Shown: positions 44,152 through 52,006, counted from the stretch's first letter. The stretch: DNA of 56,780 nucleotides from JBKBRC01 sp046292345 (GCA_046292345.1 JBKBRC010000016.1:1-56780); one strand, 5' to 3'. Numbers and translations: made by a program. Notes: generated from the letters alone by a model not told the origin.

Positions 44152-44646
44152 TCAGCCGGCGCGGCGGTAGTCGCCCCCCTGCCCGCCGGTTTTGGCCAGC
44201 AGGCGCACGCCCGTGATCTCGGCGTCGCGCGCGACCGACTTGACCATGTCGTAGATCGTGAGCGCGGCCACGCTGACGGCCACGAGCGCCTCCATCTCGA
44301 CGCCTGTCGGGCCGTCGGTCTTGGTGATGGCCCGCACGACGATCGTACCGGCCGCGTCGTCGATCTCGTACTCGATCTCGACGTTCTGGAGCAGCACGTC
44401 GTGGCAGAGCGGGAGCAGGCGGCTGGCCTGCTTGGCGCCGAGCACGCCGGCCACCTGTGCCACCGTGAGCACATCGCCCTTGCGGATCTCGCCGGCGCGG
44501 ATCTGGCGCAGGGCCTCCGGCCCGACGCGCACCATGCCGGCGGCTACGGCGGTGCGGACGGCGCTGGTGTGCCCACCGGAGTCGCCCATGCGGGCGCGGA
44601 CGACGTCGTCGGGGAGGGAGCGCGGCGGCGTGTCGAGGTCGGTCAT
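44152..44646 (-). CDS. moaC: Cyclic pyranopterin monophosphate synthase
   Basis: Molybdenum-cofactor enzyme of 164 residues acting after MoaA. The core family residues, numbered five higher than in E. coli MoaC, are Arg31 (TSAVRTAVA), Lys56 (RKGDVLTVAQ), His82 (LPLCHD), the GVEMEAL Glu, Asp133 and Lys136 (IYDMVKSV). The first motif, MVDVSAK in E. coli, reads MGDSGGH here; the Asp is kept but the Lys is His, and LCHP has become LCHD. The enzyme is still likely active. No other moa, mob or moe genes are nearby. Start ATG 44646 with a -7 box 20 bases upstream. Confidence 0.92.
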   Translation of the reverse strand: MTDLDTPPRSLPDDVVRARMGDSGGHTSAVRTAVAAGMVRVGPEALRQIRAGEIRKGDVLTVAQVAGVLGAKQASRLLPLCHDVLLQNVEIEYEIDDAAGTIVVRAITKTDGPTGVEMEALVAVSVAALTIYDMVKSVARDAEITGVRLLAKTGGQGGDYRRAG

Positions 44647-44666
44647 GGCAGGCGGAGGTCAGTACG

Positions 44667-44674
44667 GCAAGATA
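44667..44674 (-). promoter_or_regulatory. Candidate -7 box TATCTTGC before moaC
   Basis: Minus-strand TATCTTGC, 20 bases upstream of the moaC ATG. Confidence 0.45.
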
Positions 44675-44718
44675 CTCGTCCTTCAAAAGCCGGGCCGCCG
44701 GCGCGCCCGGTCACGCCG

Positions 44719-44744
44719 GAGCGGCCTTTCGCAAACGGCCGCTC
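44719..44744 (-). terminator. Hairpin overlapping the rimK stop
   Basis: An 8-bp perfect stem (gagcggcc 44719-44726 with ggccgctc 44737-44744) that can extend by three more pairs past a bulged base. It overlaps the rimK stop codon (44743-44745). Confidence 0.6.
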
Positions 44745-45624
44745 ACGCCGAGGCCCGCTCGCGCGCGACGAACTCCACGATGGCGCCGGCGACGTCCTTG
44801 CCCGTCGTCTGCTCGATTCCCTGGAGCCCCGGCGACGAGTTGACCTCGAGCACGAGCGGCCCGCGGTGCGAGCGCAGGATGTCCACGCCGGCCACGCGCA
44901 GCTTGAGCGCGCGCGCCGCCTGCACGGCCGTGCGGCGCTCCTGGGGCGTGATGCGCACCTTCTCGGCCTGCCCGCCCCGGTGGAGGTTGCTGCGGAACTC
45001 GCCGTCGGTGCCCTGCCGGCGCATCGCAGCCACGACGCGCTCGCCGACGACGAGCAGGCGCAGATCGGCGCCGGCGGCCTCGGCCACGAACTCCTGCACG
45101 AGCAGGTACGCCTTGACCCCCCGGAAGGCCTCGATCACGCTCTGCGCCGCCTTACGCGTCTCGCACAGCACGACGCCCACGCCCTGCGTGCCCTCGAGCA
45201 GCTTCACGATCACGGGCGGGCCGCCCACCGAGCGGATCAGGTCCTCGGCGGCCCCGGGCTGGTGCGCGAACGCCGTCACGGGCAGGCCGATGCCCTTCTC
45301 GGCGAGCGTCTGGTGGCTGCGGAGCTTGTCGCGGCTGCGCGTGATGCCGACCGAGCCGTTGAGGCAGTAGACGCCCATCGCCTCGAACTGCCGCACGACG
45401 GCGAGCCCGTAGAACGTGACCGAGGCGCCGATGCGAGGGATGACGGCGTCGTAGTGGGGCACGCGCTGGCCCTCGTAGTGCAGCTCGGGGCCGGAGGGCG
45501 GCAGGTGCGCCGTGCAGCGGAGCGTGTCGAGCACGTCCACGGTGTGGCCGCGCGCCCGGGCCGCCTCGACGAGGCGGCGGGTGGAGTAGAGGTCCGGGCG
45601 GCGCGAGAGGATGGCGAGACGCAT
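44743..45624 (-). CDS. rimK: RimK-family alpha-L-glutamate ligase
   Basis: ATP-grasp ligase of 293 residues that adds glutamate residues to ribosomal protein S6 or a related target. N-terminal MRLAILSRRPDLYSTRRLVEAA is the family start. ATP-grasp elements: NGSVGITRSRDKLRSHQTLAEKG, PPVIVKLLEGTQGVGVVLCET, KAYLLVQEFVAEAAGADLRLLVVG, and the metal site with VLEVNSSPGLQGIE. Start ATG 45624. The rimB-like protease gene lies upstream on the same strand, separated by a 13-bp tandem array and a false gap. A hairpin follows the stop. Confidence 0.95.
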   Translation of the reverse strand: MRLAILSRRPDLYSTRRLVEAARARGHTVDVLDTLRCTAHLPPSGPELHYEGQRVPHYDAVIPRIGASVTFYGLAVVRQFEAMGVYCLNGSVGITRSRDKLRSHQTLAEKGIGLPVTAFAHQPGAAEDLIRSVGGPPVIVKLLEGTQGVGVVLCETRKAAQSVIEAFRGVKAYLLVQEFVAEAAGADLRLLVVGERVVAAMRRQGTDGEFRSNLHRGGQAEKVRITPQERRTAVQAARALKLRVAGVDILRSHRGPLVLEVNSSPGLQGIEQTTGKDVAGAIVEFVARERASA

Positions 45625-45703
45625 GCGAGGGCAGGCCGCGTCACGGCCTGCGAGCGAAACCGGCGGGGGTGGGCGGGCAGGGCACGGGGCCCGCACCCGG
45701 GGT

Positions 45704-45843
45704 GAGCACTTCAGGCGAGCACTTCAGGCGAGCACTTCAGGCGAGCACTTCAGGCGAGCACTTCAGGCGAGCACTTCAGGCGAGCACTTCAGGCGAGCAC
45801 TTCAGGCGAGCACTTCAGGCGAGCACTTCAGGCGAGCACTTCA
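45704..45843. repeat. 13-bp tandem repeat, eleven copies, each with a stop codon
   Basis: gagcacttcaggc is repeated at a strict 13-bp period from 45704; the last copy runs into the rimB-like stop region. On the minus strand the gene's TGA is followed by AGTGCTCGCCTGA again and again, so every unit repeats the TGA with its flank. Three more copies occur at 46029-46064. Confidence 0.95.
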
Positions 45844-45928
45844 ACGGCCGTAGAGCGCCGGCGGATCGTCGAGCCGGCCGAGCAGATACGAGCCCGCCGG
45901 CTGCACGAGGATGCGCCCGGCCATGGCC
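45808..45928. other. 121-bp sequence duplicated exactly across a scaffold gap
   Basis: 45808-45928 is identical to 46029-46149, including two and a half 13-bp repeats and 85 bases of the rimB-like coding end. The identity stops exactly at both edges of the 100-N gap, which is what two overlapping contigs give when joined end to end. The apparent second gene end is therefore probably not real. Confidence 0.9.
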
Positions 45929-46028
45929 NNNNNNNNNNNNNNNNNNNNNNNNNNNNNNNNNNNNNNNNNNNNNNNNNNNNNNNNNNNNNNNNNNNNNNNN
46001 NNNNNNNNNNNNNNNNNNNNNNNNNNNN
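45929..46028. other. Assembly gap, 100 Ns, probably spurious
   Basis: Exactly 100 Ns, flanked by the 121-bp exact duplication. Confidence 0.97.
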
Positions 46029-46061
46029 GAGCACTTCAGGCGAGCACTTCAGGCGAGCACT

Positions 46062-46583
46062 TCAACGGCCGTAGAGCGCCGGCGGATCGTCGAGCCGGCC
46101 GAGCAGATACGAGCCCGCCGGCTGCACGAGGATGCGCCCGGCCATGGCCTCGCGCCCGAGCAGCATCGGGAAGCGCATGCCGCGGCGGTCGGCGAGCGTG
46201 ACCTCGGCGTCCCAGGCCGGCGCGTCCACGCGCAGGCCCATGCGCAGGCGCAGGCGCACGACCACCCGCTCGTCTTCGTGTCCGCTCGAGGAGCGCACCG
46301 TACGCCGGTCCACGACGGGCGCCTCGCAGCGCACGGCCGTCCCGCGCCGCCGCGCGAAGTACGGATGCGTGACGAAGCGCGCGACCGTCTGCCCCTCCGC
46401 CTCGGCCAGTTCCAGGTCGTGCGCGTGCAGCGCCGACGTAGCCGCGCCCGTATCCACTTTGGCCCGCACGGCCGGCAGGCCGAGCGCCGGGAGCGCGAGC
46501 CACTCGCGCCAGCCGAGCACGAGCAGATCGCCCGGCACGAGCAGGCCCTCCGAGGCGGCGGGAGCGGGGGAGCGAGCGGCCAT
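46062..46583 (-). CDS. RimB-like retropepsin-type aspartic protease (COG4067 family)
   Basis: Protein of 173 residues of the family annotated as ATP-dependent zinc protease or retropepsin-like peptidase. The aspartic-protease signature VDTGAATSALHA lies near residues 43-54, with FPMLLGREAMAG as the second conserved block. Family members are encoded next to RimK in pseudomonads (RimB), where they act in the same S6-modification system; the same pairing occurs here. Start ATG 46583, 12 bases after the pyrB stop on the same strand. The stop codon sits in a 13-bp tandem repeat. Confidence 0.87.
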   Translation of the reverse strand: MAARSPAPAASEGLLVPGDLLVLGWREWLALPALGLPAVRAKVDTGAATSALHAHDLELAEAEGQTVARFVTHPYFARRRGTAVRCEAPVVDRRTVRSSSGHEDERVVVRLRLRMGLRVDAPAWDAEVTLADRRGMRFPMLLGREAMAGRILVQPAGSYLLGRLDDPPALYGR

Positions 46584-46595
46584 GAGGCAGCGCGG

Positions 46596-47573
46596 TCAGC
46601 CCGCGTCGGCGTCTGTGGGAGCGCCGCCGGTGAGCAGGAAGAGCACGGCCATGCGCACGGCGACGCCGTTGGTGACCTGGTCCAGGATCACCGAGCGCGG
46701 GTGGTCCACCACGTCGCCGGCGAGCTCGACGCCCAGGTTGACCGGGCCGGGGTGCATCACGAACAGCTCCGGGTACCGCTCGAGGTGCTCGGCGCGCAGG
46801 CCGAAGCGCGCGTGGTACTCGCGCAGGCTCGGGAACAGGCCGGCCTGCTGCCGCTCGAGCTGCAGGCGGAGCGCCATCGCGACGTGCGCCCCCTCGAGGG
46901 CCTCCTCGAGGCGGTCGGTCACGTGCACGCCCATGCGCTCGATGCCGACGGGCATCATCGTGCGCGGGCCGCAGAGCGTGACCTCGGCGCCGAGCGCGCG
47001 CAGGCCGTGGATGTTGGAGCGCGCCACGCGGCTGTGCATGATGTCGCCGAGGATGGCCACGCGCAGGCCGCGGAAGTCGCCCGCGGGCAGCCCCGGCAGG
47101 CCGGCGAGCGGCAGGTCCGAGAGCGTGAGCAGGTCCAGCAGCGCCTGCGTGGGGTGCTCGTGCGCGCCGTCGCCCGCGTTGACGACGATGGCGTCCACGC
47201 AGCGCGTGAGGAAGAGCGCCGCGCCCGGCGCCGCGTGGCGGATCACGACGAGGTCGATCTTCATCGCCTCGATGTTGCGCGCCGTGTCGCGCAGCGTCTC
47301 GCCCTTGGCGACCGACGAGCCGGAGGCGGCGAAGTTGACCGTGTCGGCCGAGAGCCGCTTCTCGGCCAGCTCGAACGAGAGGCGCGTGCGCGTGCTCGCC
47401 TCGAAGAACAGGTTCACGCACGTCACGCCGCGCAGGCTCGGCACGCGGCGGATGGGCCGCTCGAGCACGTCCCGGAAGGCGCGCGCGGTCTCGAGCACGC
47501 GGCGGATGTCGGCGGCGTCCCAGTCGGCGAGGCCGAGCAGGTGGCGGTGGCGCAGCGCGGCGGAAGAGCTCAT
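46596..47573 (-). CDS. pyrB: Aspartate carbamoyltransferase catalytic subunit
   Basis: Second step of pyrimidine synthesis, 325 residues. The carbamoyl-phosphate site is FFEASTRTRLSFELAEKRL; the aspartate-binding and domain-closing region includes HPTQALLDLLTL, VAILGDIMHSRVARSN, and FVMHPGPVNLGVEL. Organisation pyrR-pyrB with a TGATG overlap (pyrR first) is typical of the class B form in Firmicutes and related groups, in which PyrR and PyrB are co-expressed and no PyrI is needed. The C-terminus is short with TDADAG. pyrC is not seen downstream. Confidence 0.96.
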   Translation of the reverse strand: MSSSAALRHRHLLGLADWDAADIRRVLETARAFRDVLERPIRRVPSLRGVTCVNLFFEASTRTRLSFELAEKRLSADTVNFAASGSSVAKGETLRDTARNIEAMKIDLVVIRHAAPGAALFLTRCVDAIVVNAGDGAHEHPTQALLDLLTLSDLPLAGLPGLPAGDFRGLRVAILGDIMHSRVARSNIHGLRALGAEVTLCGPRTMMPVGIERMGVHVTDRLEEALEGAHVAMALRLQLERQQAGLFPSLREYHARFGLRAEHLERYPELFVMHPGPVNLGVELAGDVVDHPRSVILDQVTNGVAVRMAVLFLLTGGAPTDADAG

Positions 47574-48169
47574 CAGGCGCGGGGGGCGGCGTCCTCGGCC
47601 TCGGCCTCGCGCGTGACGAGCCAGACGCCGTCCTCGCCGTCCTCCTCTTCGAGGCGGACCCGGACGAGCTCGCCGGGGGCGGTCGGGACGGTGCGGCCCA
47701 CGAAGTCGGGCGCGACGGGCAGCTCGCGCAGGCCGCGGTCGACGAAGGCGAGCAGGCGCACCGAGGCCGGCCGGCCCAGGTCCATCAGCGCGTCGAGCGC
47801 CGCGCGCGTCGTGCGCCCGGTGTAGACGACGTCGTCGACGAGCACCAGGCGGCGGTCGTCGAGCTCGAACGGGATGTCGGTCGGGCGCACGGCCGGGCCG
47901 AGGCGGTGCCGGAGGTCGTCGCGGTAGAACGTGGCGTCGAGGTGCCCGAAGGGCAGGCGGACGCCCTCGAGGGCCTCGATGCGGTCGCGCAGGCGGCGCG
48001 CGAGGTGCACGCCACGCGTCTGCATGCCGACGAGCGCGAGGCGCTCGGCCGGCTCGGCGTCGTCGTCGAGGTGCTCGACGATCTGCCGGGCGAGGCGGTC
48101 GAGGGTGCGCGCCATGTCGGCCGCATCCATCAGGTGCGCCTTGATCGTGTCGGGCGGCGAGGGAGGCAT
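47573..48169 (-). CDS. pyrR: Bifunctional pyr operon regulator/uracil phosphoribosyltransferase PyrR
   Basis: Protein of 198 residues that in Firmicutes binds pyr mRNA in response to UMP. The PRPP site is RLVLVDDVVYTGRTTRAALDALMDLG; VGMQTRGVHLARRL and FYRDDLRHR are further family segments. The last 40 residues (VRLEEEDGEDGVWLVTREAEAEDAA) are acidic and longer than usual. Its stop overlaps the pyrB ATG by one base. I see no PyrR-type attenuator in the nine-base space upstream, so if it regulates, the target leader is elsewhere. Start ATG 48169, directly after the frameshifted metalloprotease gene. Confidence 0.94.
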   Translation of the reverse strand: MPPSPPDTIKAHLMDAADMARTLDRLARQIVEHLDDDAEPAERLALVGMQTRGVHLARRLRDRIEALEGVRLPFGHLDATFYRDDLRHRLGPAVRPTDIPFELDDRRLVLVDDVVYTGRTTRAALDALMDLGRPASVRLLAFVDRGLRELPVAPDFVGRTVPTAPGELVRVRLEEEDGEDGVWLVTREAEAEDAAPRA

Positions 48170-48178
48170 GGCGCCAAG

Positions 48179-48774
48179 TTACTCCGGCGCCGCGCCCCCG
48201 AGGCACATCACGGGCCAGACCAGGCCCGGGTCGTCCGGTGGGCACGGCCCGGCCAGCATCGAGGCCCAGCACGCGAGCCCGCATGCGAAGAGCGTCCCGG
48301 CCACGAGCGGCGTGTGCTCCAGCCCTCCCGTCATGCAGAGGATGTTATACCAGTCGTGCGCCTTGGGGCTCAGGCCGCCCAGGAGCGGCAGCGCACGCGT
48401 CTGCGCGTCGGCGGCGTAGATGCTCACCTCCACGAAGCGCTGCCCGAGCCAGAGCAGGCTGAGCTGCATGCCCCCTTTGTGCAGCGCCAGGAGGGCAGAC
48501 CAGACAAACACGGCCGGCAGCATCAGCTGCAGCAGGGAGCCTCCCAGAAACATGATCAGGGTGTGCCCCCGGGGCCGCGCCCGAAGAAACCGAAGAAGGC
48601 ATGCCCGGCTTCGTGCACGACCAGGTTGAACGCATGCGCGAGTTGCCACGGCATGCCGAGCACGCCCGGCGCGTGGACGTCTACGAGCGCGAAGCAGGCG
48701 CACGCGGGCAAGAGCAGCACCGACGTGGCGCAGGGGCGCGCACGGTCGCGGATGCGCTGCGAGAGAGCGGTCAT
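48179..48774 (-). pseudogene. M50-like zinc metalloprotease, frameshifted
   Basis: Two overlapping frames together give one membrane protein of about 198 residues. The first (from ATG 48774) has membrane helices and LVVHEAGHAFFGFFG, an HExxH zinc site at residues 54-58, then hits a TGA at 48556-48558. The second frame continues with HTLIMFLGGSLLQLMLP, more helices, QRFVEVSIYAADAQTRALPLLGG and AHDWYNILCMTGG to a TAA at 48179. The order matches a common M50B-like hypothetical family. The shift lies at or near CCCCCGGGG (48566-48574), a site prone to indels. One added base (or two removed) restores a single frame. Either a sequencing error or a recent pseudogene. Confidence 0.82.
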
Positions 48775-48926
48775 GCCCGAACGTATCGGCCTGCCTGGCC
48801 CGGGTTTAACGCATTGCCCGCTCTGCCACCTGCCGACCGCTTCGCAGCGAACGCGCGGAACAGCGGTGCACGCGCCGGGTGGCACGGAAGCCGATTCCCC
48901 CAACCGGGCCTCGTGCCCTCCCGGCC

Positions 48927-49703
48927 ATGCTCACGCCCTCCATGCCGTACGCGCTGCTGATGCTGCTCCTGCTCGCCGCGCTCGCCGCCTGCACCGGCGA
49001 GGCCAACCCCGACGCCGCTCCTCCTGCACCGGAAGCGGCCCCGGCCGCGCCGCCCGACGGCGTCCTCCCGCCCGACGCCCGGCCGCCCGAGGCCGATCCC
49101 GCCCTCGGCGCCGCGGCCGACTCGGTGACGGTCGTCTTCTTCGGCGACAGCCTCACGGCCGGCTACGGCCTCTCCGACCCGCTCGCGCAGGCCTACCCGG
49201 CGCTGCTCGCCGCCCGCCTGCGCGCCGAGGGCCTCCCTGCGCGCGTCGTCAACGCGGGCAACAGCGGCGAGACGAGCGCCGGCGGCCTCCGCCGCATCGA
49301 CTGGACCGTGCGGCGCACGCCGCCGGACGTGTTCGTGCTCGCGCTCGGCTCCAACGACGGCCTGCGCGGCCTCCCGCCCGAGCAGATGGAGCAGAACCTC
49401 GCCGGCATCCTCGAGCGCGTGCGCGCGGCGCGCCCGGAGGCGCGCCTCGTCGTGCTCGGCGCCGAGTCGCTGCCCAACTACGGCCCCGACTTCACGGGGC
49501 GCTTCCGCGAGGTCTTCCCGCGCCTGGCCGCGCGCTACGACGCGCTGTTCGTGCCGTTCCTGCTCGAGGGCGTGGCCGGCGTGGAAGCCCTCAACCAGCC
49601 CGACGGCGTCCACCCGACGGCCGAAGGGCACCGCCGGATGGCCGAGGTCGTCTGGCCGAGCGTGGCGCAGGCTGTGCGGGAGCGCACGAACGCGCGCGTC
49701 TGA
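48927..49703 (+). CDS. SGNH-family arylesterase/lysophospholipase lipoprotein
   Basis: Lipoprotein of 258 residues. The signal ends in LAAC, so Cys22 should be acylated, followed by a 45-residue Ala/Pro linker. The SGNH catalytic blocks are GDSLTAGYG with Ser75, GNSGETSAGG, LALGSNDGLRG and the closing DGVHPT with Asp and His. Arrangement is that of TesA-type arylesterases, here anchored in the envelope. The ATG at 48927 is preferred over an earlier one that would precede the signal with charged residues. Convergent with plsY. The neighbouring M50-like gene is divergent. Confidence 0.92.
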   Translation: MLTPSMPYALLMLLLLAALAACTGEANPDAAPPAPEAAPAAPPDGVLPPDARPPEADPALGAAADSVTVVFFGDSLTAGYGLSDPLAQAYPALLAARLRAEGLPARVVNAGNSGETSAGGLRRIDWTVRRTPPDVFVLALGSNDGLRGLPPEQMEQNLAGILERVRAARPEARLVVLGAESLPNYGPDFTGRFREVFPRLAARYDALFVPFLLEGVAGVEALNQPDGVHPTAEGHRRMAEVVWPSVAQAVRERTNARV

Positions 49704-49732
49704 GCGGAGCCGCCCCGCGCGAGCGGGCGCTA

Positions 49733-49748
49733 CCGGGACGGATCCCGG
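49733..49748. terminator. Short hairpin between convergent arylesterase and plsY genes
   Basis: Perfect 6-bp arms (ccggga 49733-49738, tcccgg 49743-49748) with tetraloop cgga, in the 49-bp space between converging genes. It could serve both. Confidence 0.4.
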
Positions 49749-49752
49749 CTCG

Positions 49753-50466
49753 TCAGCGTCCGTCGCCGCTCGCGGCGCCCGGCACGGGCTCGCCGTCGCG
49801 GCGGCCCCGCCCGGGATCGGTGATGCGCGCCTCGGTACCCTGCATCAGGCGGCGGACGTTCTCGCGGTGCGTCCACACGATGAACAGCGGCACGGCGAGC
49901 GCGAACGCCCACACCGGCGGCGCCGGCCGCGCGCCGAAGGCGAACTGCTGCACGGCCAGCGTGACCGGCAGCGAGAGCGCGCCGAGCATGGAGCCGAGCG
50001 AGACGTAGCGCGTGGCCCACACGACGCCCACGAAAAGCACGAACGCCACCCCGATGGCTACCGGGATCAGCCCGAGCAGCATCCCTGTCCCCGTCGCGAC
50101 GCCCTTGCCGCCCTTGAACGAGCCGAAGAAGAGGCGCCCGGTGACGGTGAACACGTGCCCGAGCATGGCCGCCGTGCCGGCCAGCACCATCGCCCACGTG
50201 TCGGCGTGCGTGCCGAGGAACGCCAGTTCCTCACCTCCCAGACGCAGGCGCGCCACGAGCACCGTGGCCATGAGCCCCTTGAGCAGGTCGAGCGCGAACA
50301 CGAGGGCGCCGGGGCCCTTGCCGAGCACGCGCATGGCGTTCGTAGCCCCCGCGTTGCCGCTACCGTGCGCGCGCAGGTCGACGCCCATGGCGCGGGCCAC
50401 GACGAGGCTGAACGGCACCGAGCCGAGCAGGTAGCTGAGCGCGAGGATCAGCGCGAGCGAGAGCAT
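49753..50466 (-). CDS. plsY: Glycerol-3-phosphate acyltransferase PlsY
   Basis: Integral membrane enzyme of 237 residues that acylates glycerol-3-phosphate from acyl phosphate, first step of phospholipid synthesis. Three conserved family motifs are visible: SVPFSLVVARAMGVDLRAHGSGNAGATNAMR (residues about 15-45, with GSGNAGATN), GHVFTVTGRLFFGSFKGGKGVATGTG, and the late HRENVRRL. Five membrane helices can be traced. The usual partner plsX is not here. Start ATG 50466 with a -7 box 25 bases upstream. Confidence 0.95.
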   Translation of the reverse strand: MLSLALILALSYLLGSVPFSLVVARAMGVDLRAHGSGNAGATNAMRVLGKGPGALVFALDLLKGLMATVLVARLRLGGEELAFLGTHADTWAMVLAGTAAMLGHVFTVTGRLFFGSFKGGKGVATGTGMLLGLIPVAIGVAFVLFVGVVWATRYVSLGSMLGALSLPVTLAVQQFAFGARPAPPVWAFALAVPLFIVWTHRENVRRLMQGTEARITDPGRGRRDGEPVPGAASGDGR

Positions 50467-50491
50467 AACGGCAGGCAGGCGGCGGCGCGGC

Positions 50492-50499
50492 GCAAGATA
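50492..50499 (-). promoter_or_regulatory. Candidate -7 box TATCTTGC before plsY
   Basis: Minus-strand TATCTTGC, 25 bases upstream of the plsY ATG. Confidence 0.5.
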
Positions 50500-50535
50500 G
50501 CCGCGTCGCGCGCGCGCGCTGGCCTCTGCGTCTTT

Positions 50536-50575
50536 GCCGTTTCCGGCCTGCCGTCTCCGGCCTGCCGTCTCCGGC
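50536..50575. repeat. 14-bp repeat, about two and a half copies, between plsY and an SDR gene
   Basis: tccggcctgccgtc recurs with the flank ttccggcctgccgtctccggcc before fading. Located in the 141-bp spacer before the SDR gene stop. Confidence 0.6.
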
Positions 50576-50607
50576 TCGCGTGCCGGCTGCCCATCGGAGG
50601 TTGCCTG

Positions 50608-51393
50608 TCACAAGTCGCCCTGGGCCGGGCGGACGAGCAGCTCCTCGACGACCGTGCGTGGGCTCATCTCGGCCACGTCCACGCACAGGCGCGCGATGTC
50701 CTCGGCCGGCATCAGGCGCTCGTCGGGCACGCCCGCGCCGTCCCACGAGGGGGTGCGCGTGGCGCCGGGCAGCAGGGCCGTCACGCCCACGCCCGAGCCG
50801 CGCGTCTCGGCCCGCAGCGCACGCGCCAGGCCCAGCAGGCCGTGCTTGGCCGCCCCGTAGGCGGCGCCCCGCGGGTAGCCCTGCACCGAGGCCACCGAGC
50901 CCATGAAGAGCACCCGCCCGTCCCGCGCAGCCAGCATGGCCGGCACAAGCGCCCGCGCAACGAGGAACGCGCTCGTCAGGTTGACCTCGAGCTGTCCGCG
51001 GAAGGCCTCAGGCGTCGTCTCGAAGAAGCCGCCCGGCACGAACGCCCCGGCATTGCACACGAGCACCGCCGGCGCCCCTGCCCACGCGCGCGCGGCCTCC
51101 GCCATGGCCGCCACGGCCGCGTCGTCGGTCACGTCGCAAGGGAAGGCGCGGGCCTCGGCGCCGCGCGCGCGGCAGGCCTCGGCGACGCGCTCAAGGCGGT
51201 CGGCCGAGCGGGCGACGAGAGCCAGGCGCGCCGCACCGCCCCAGCGCGCCGCGAAGGCCTGCGCCACGGCCGCGCCGATGCCCTGGCTCGCGCCCGTCAC
51301 CACGACCAGACGGGGGTCCGGCCGAGCGGAGGAAGGCGACGGAGCGGGGGCGGGCGACACGGGAGGCACGGGTTCAGGGGCGGGCGGGGGCAC
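50608..51393 (-). CDS. SDR-family oxidoreductase next to folE
   Basis: Classical short-chain dehydrogenase of 261 residues. The N-terminal 28 residues are Pro/Ala-rich before the Rossmann start VVVTGASQGIGAAVA (TGxxxGxG). NAGAFVPGG is the NNAG-equivalent, the catalytic Tyr-Lys pair is in GAAYGAAKHGLLG, and the preceding Ser is in FMGSVASVQG. Active-site residues are complete. The GTG at 51393 begins four bases after the folE stop, so it is translated with folE. Sepiapterin/dihydropteridine-reductase-like activity on a pterin is a reasonable guess from this context, but any small ketone substrate is possible. Confidence 0.9.
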   Translation of the reverse strand: MPPPAPEPVPPVSPAPAPSPSSARPDPRLVVVTGASQGIGAAVAQAFAARWGGAARLALVARSADRLERVAEACRARGAEARAFPCDVTDDAAVAAMAEAARAWAGAPAVLVCNAGAFVPGGFFETTPEAFRGQLEVNLTSAFLVARALVPAMLAARDGRVLFMGSVASVQGYPRGAAYGAAKHGLLGLARALRAETRGSGVGVTALLPGATRTPSWDGAGVPDERLMPAEDIARLCVDVAEMSPRTVVEELLVRPAQGDL

Positions 51394-51397
51394 GCGG

Positions 51398-52006
51398 CTA
51401 CTGGATGAGGCGCATCAGCTCGGCACGCGTGTGGATGTTCTCCAGAAACGCTCCCGTCATCGCGCTCGTCGTCGTGACCGAGTTCTGCTTCTCCGCCCCG
51501 CGCATCATCATGCACAGGTGCTGCGCCTCGATCACGACGGCCACCCCCTGCGGACGCAGCACGCGCTCGATGGCGTCGCGGATCTGCACCGTCAGACGTT
51601 CCTGCACCTGCAGCCGTCGCGCGAACACGTCCACCACGCGCGGGATCTTGCTCAGCCCTACGATGCGCCCATCGGGGATGTAGGCCACGTGCGCCTTACC
51701 GAAAAACGGCAGCATGTGGTGCTCGCACAGGCTGTAGATCTCGATGTCGCGCACGAGCACGATCTCGGCGTAGCTCTCCTCGAACAGCGCCGAGCGGAGG
51801 ATCGCCTCAGGATCCTGCGCGTAGCCCTGCGTGAGGAACTGCAGCGCCTTGGCCACGCGCTCGGGCGTCTTGACGAGTCCCTCGCGCGCCGGGTCTTCGC
51901 CGATGAGCTCGAGCTGGCGGCGCGCGACCCCGGCCAGCTCCGCTGTCGTCTGCTCGTCGAAGGTGTCGGCTCGGGAGTAGCGCGCGGGCATCATGGTGTG
52001 GGTCAT
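51398..52006 (-). CDS. folE: GTP cyclohydrolase I
   Basis: Homodecameric enzyme of 202 residues making 7,8-dihydroneopterin triphosphate from GTP, the shared start of folate and queuosine/tetrahydropterin routes. Zinc and catalytic segments: YSLCEHHMLPFFGKAHVAYIP, GRIVGLSKIPRVVDVFARRLQVQERLT and EAQHLCMMMRGAEKQNS. ATGs at 52006, 51994 and 51991 are candidates; I take the first as it follows a -7 box by 23 bases. It sits between queD (46 bases upstream) and an SDR gene, a pterin-centred group. Confidence 0.96.
   Translation of the reverse strand: MTHTMMPARYSRADTFDEQTTAELAGVARRQLELIGEDPAREGLVKTPERVAKALQFLTQGYAQDPEAILRSALFEESYAEIVLVRDIEIYSLCEHHMLPFFGKAHVAYIPDGRIVGLSKIPRVVDVFARRLQVQERLTVQIRDAIERVLRPQGVAVVIEAQHLCMMMRGAEKQNSVTTTSAMTGAFLENIHTRAELMRLIQ

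Larger units (their letters stand above)
45625..46061. other. 437-bp spacer between rimB-like and rimK genes: tandem array, false duplication and gap
   Basis: From the left: 79 bases with nothing recognisable, eleven 13-bp repeats (45704-45843), 85 bases duplicating the end of the rimB-like gene, 100 Ns, then three repeats leading into the true gene end. No gene apart from the duplicated fragment. Confidence 0.85.

Noticed and set aside
45704..45843. Could the 13-bp array be a CRISPR array?
   Set aside because: Units are contiguous with no spacers and only 13 bp long; no cas genes nearby.
45841..45928. A second copy of the rimB-like gene end as a real pseudogene fragment
   Set aside because: It is an exact copy that ends precisely at the N run, better explained by overlapping contigs.
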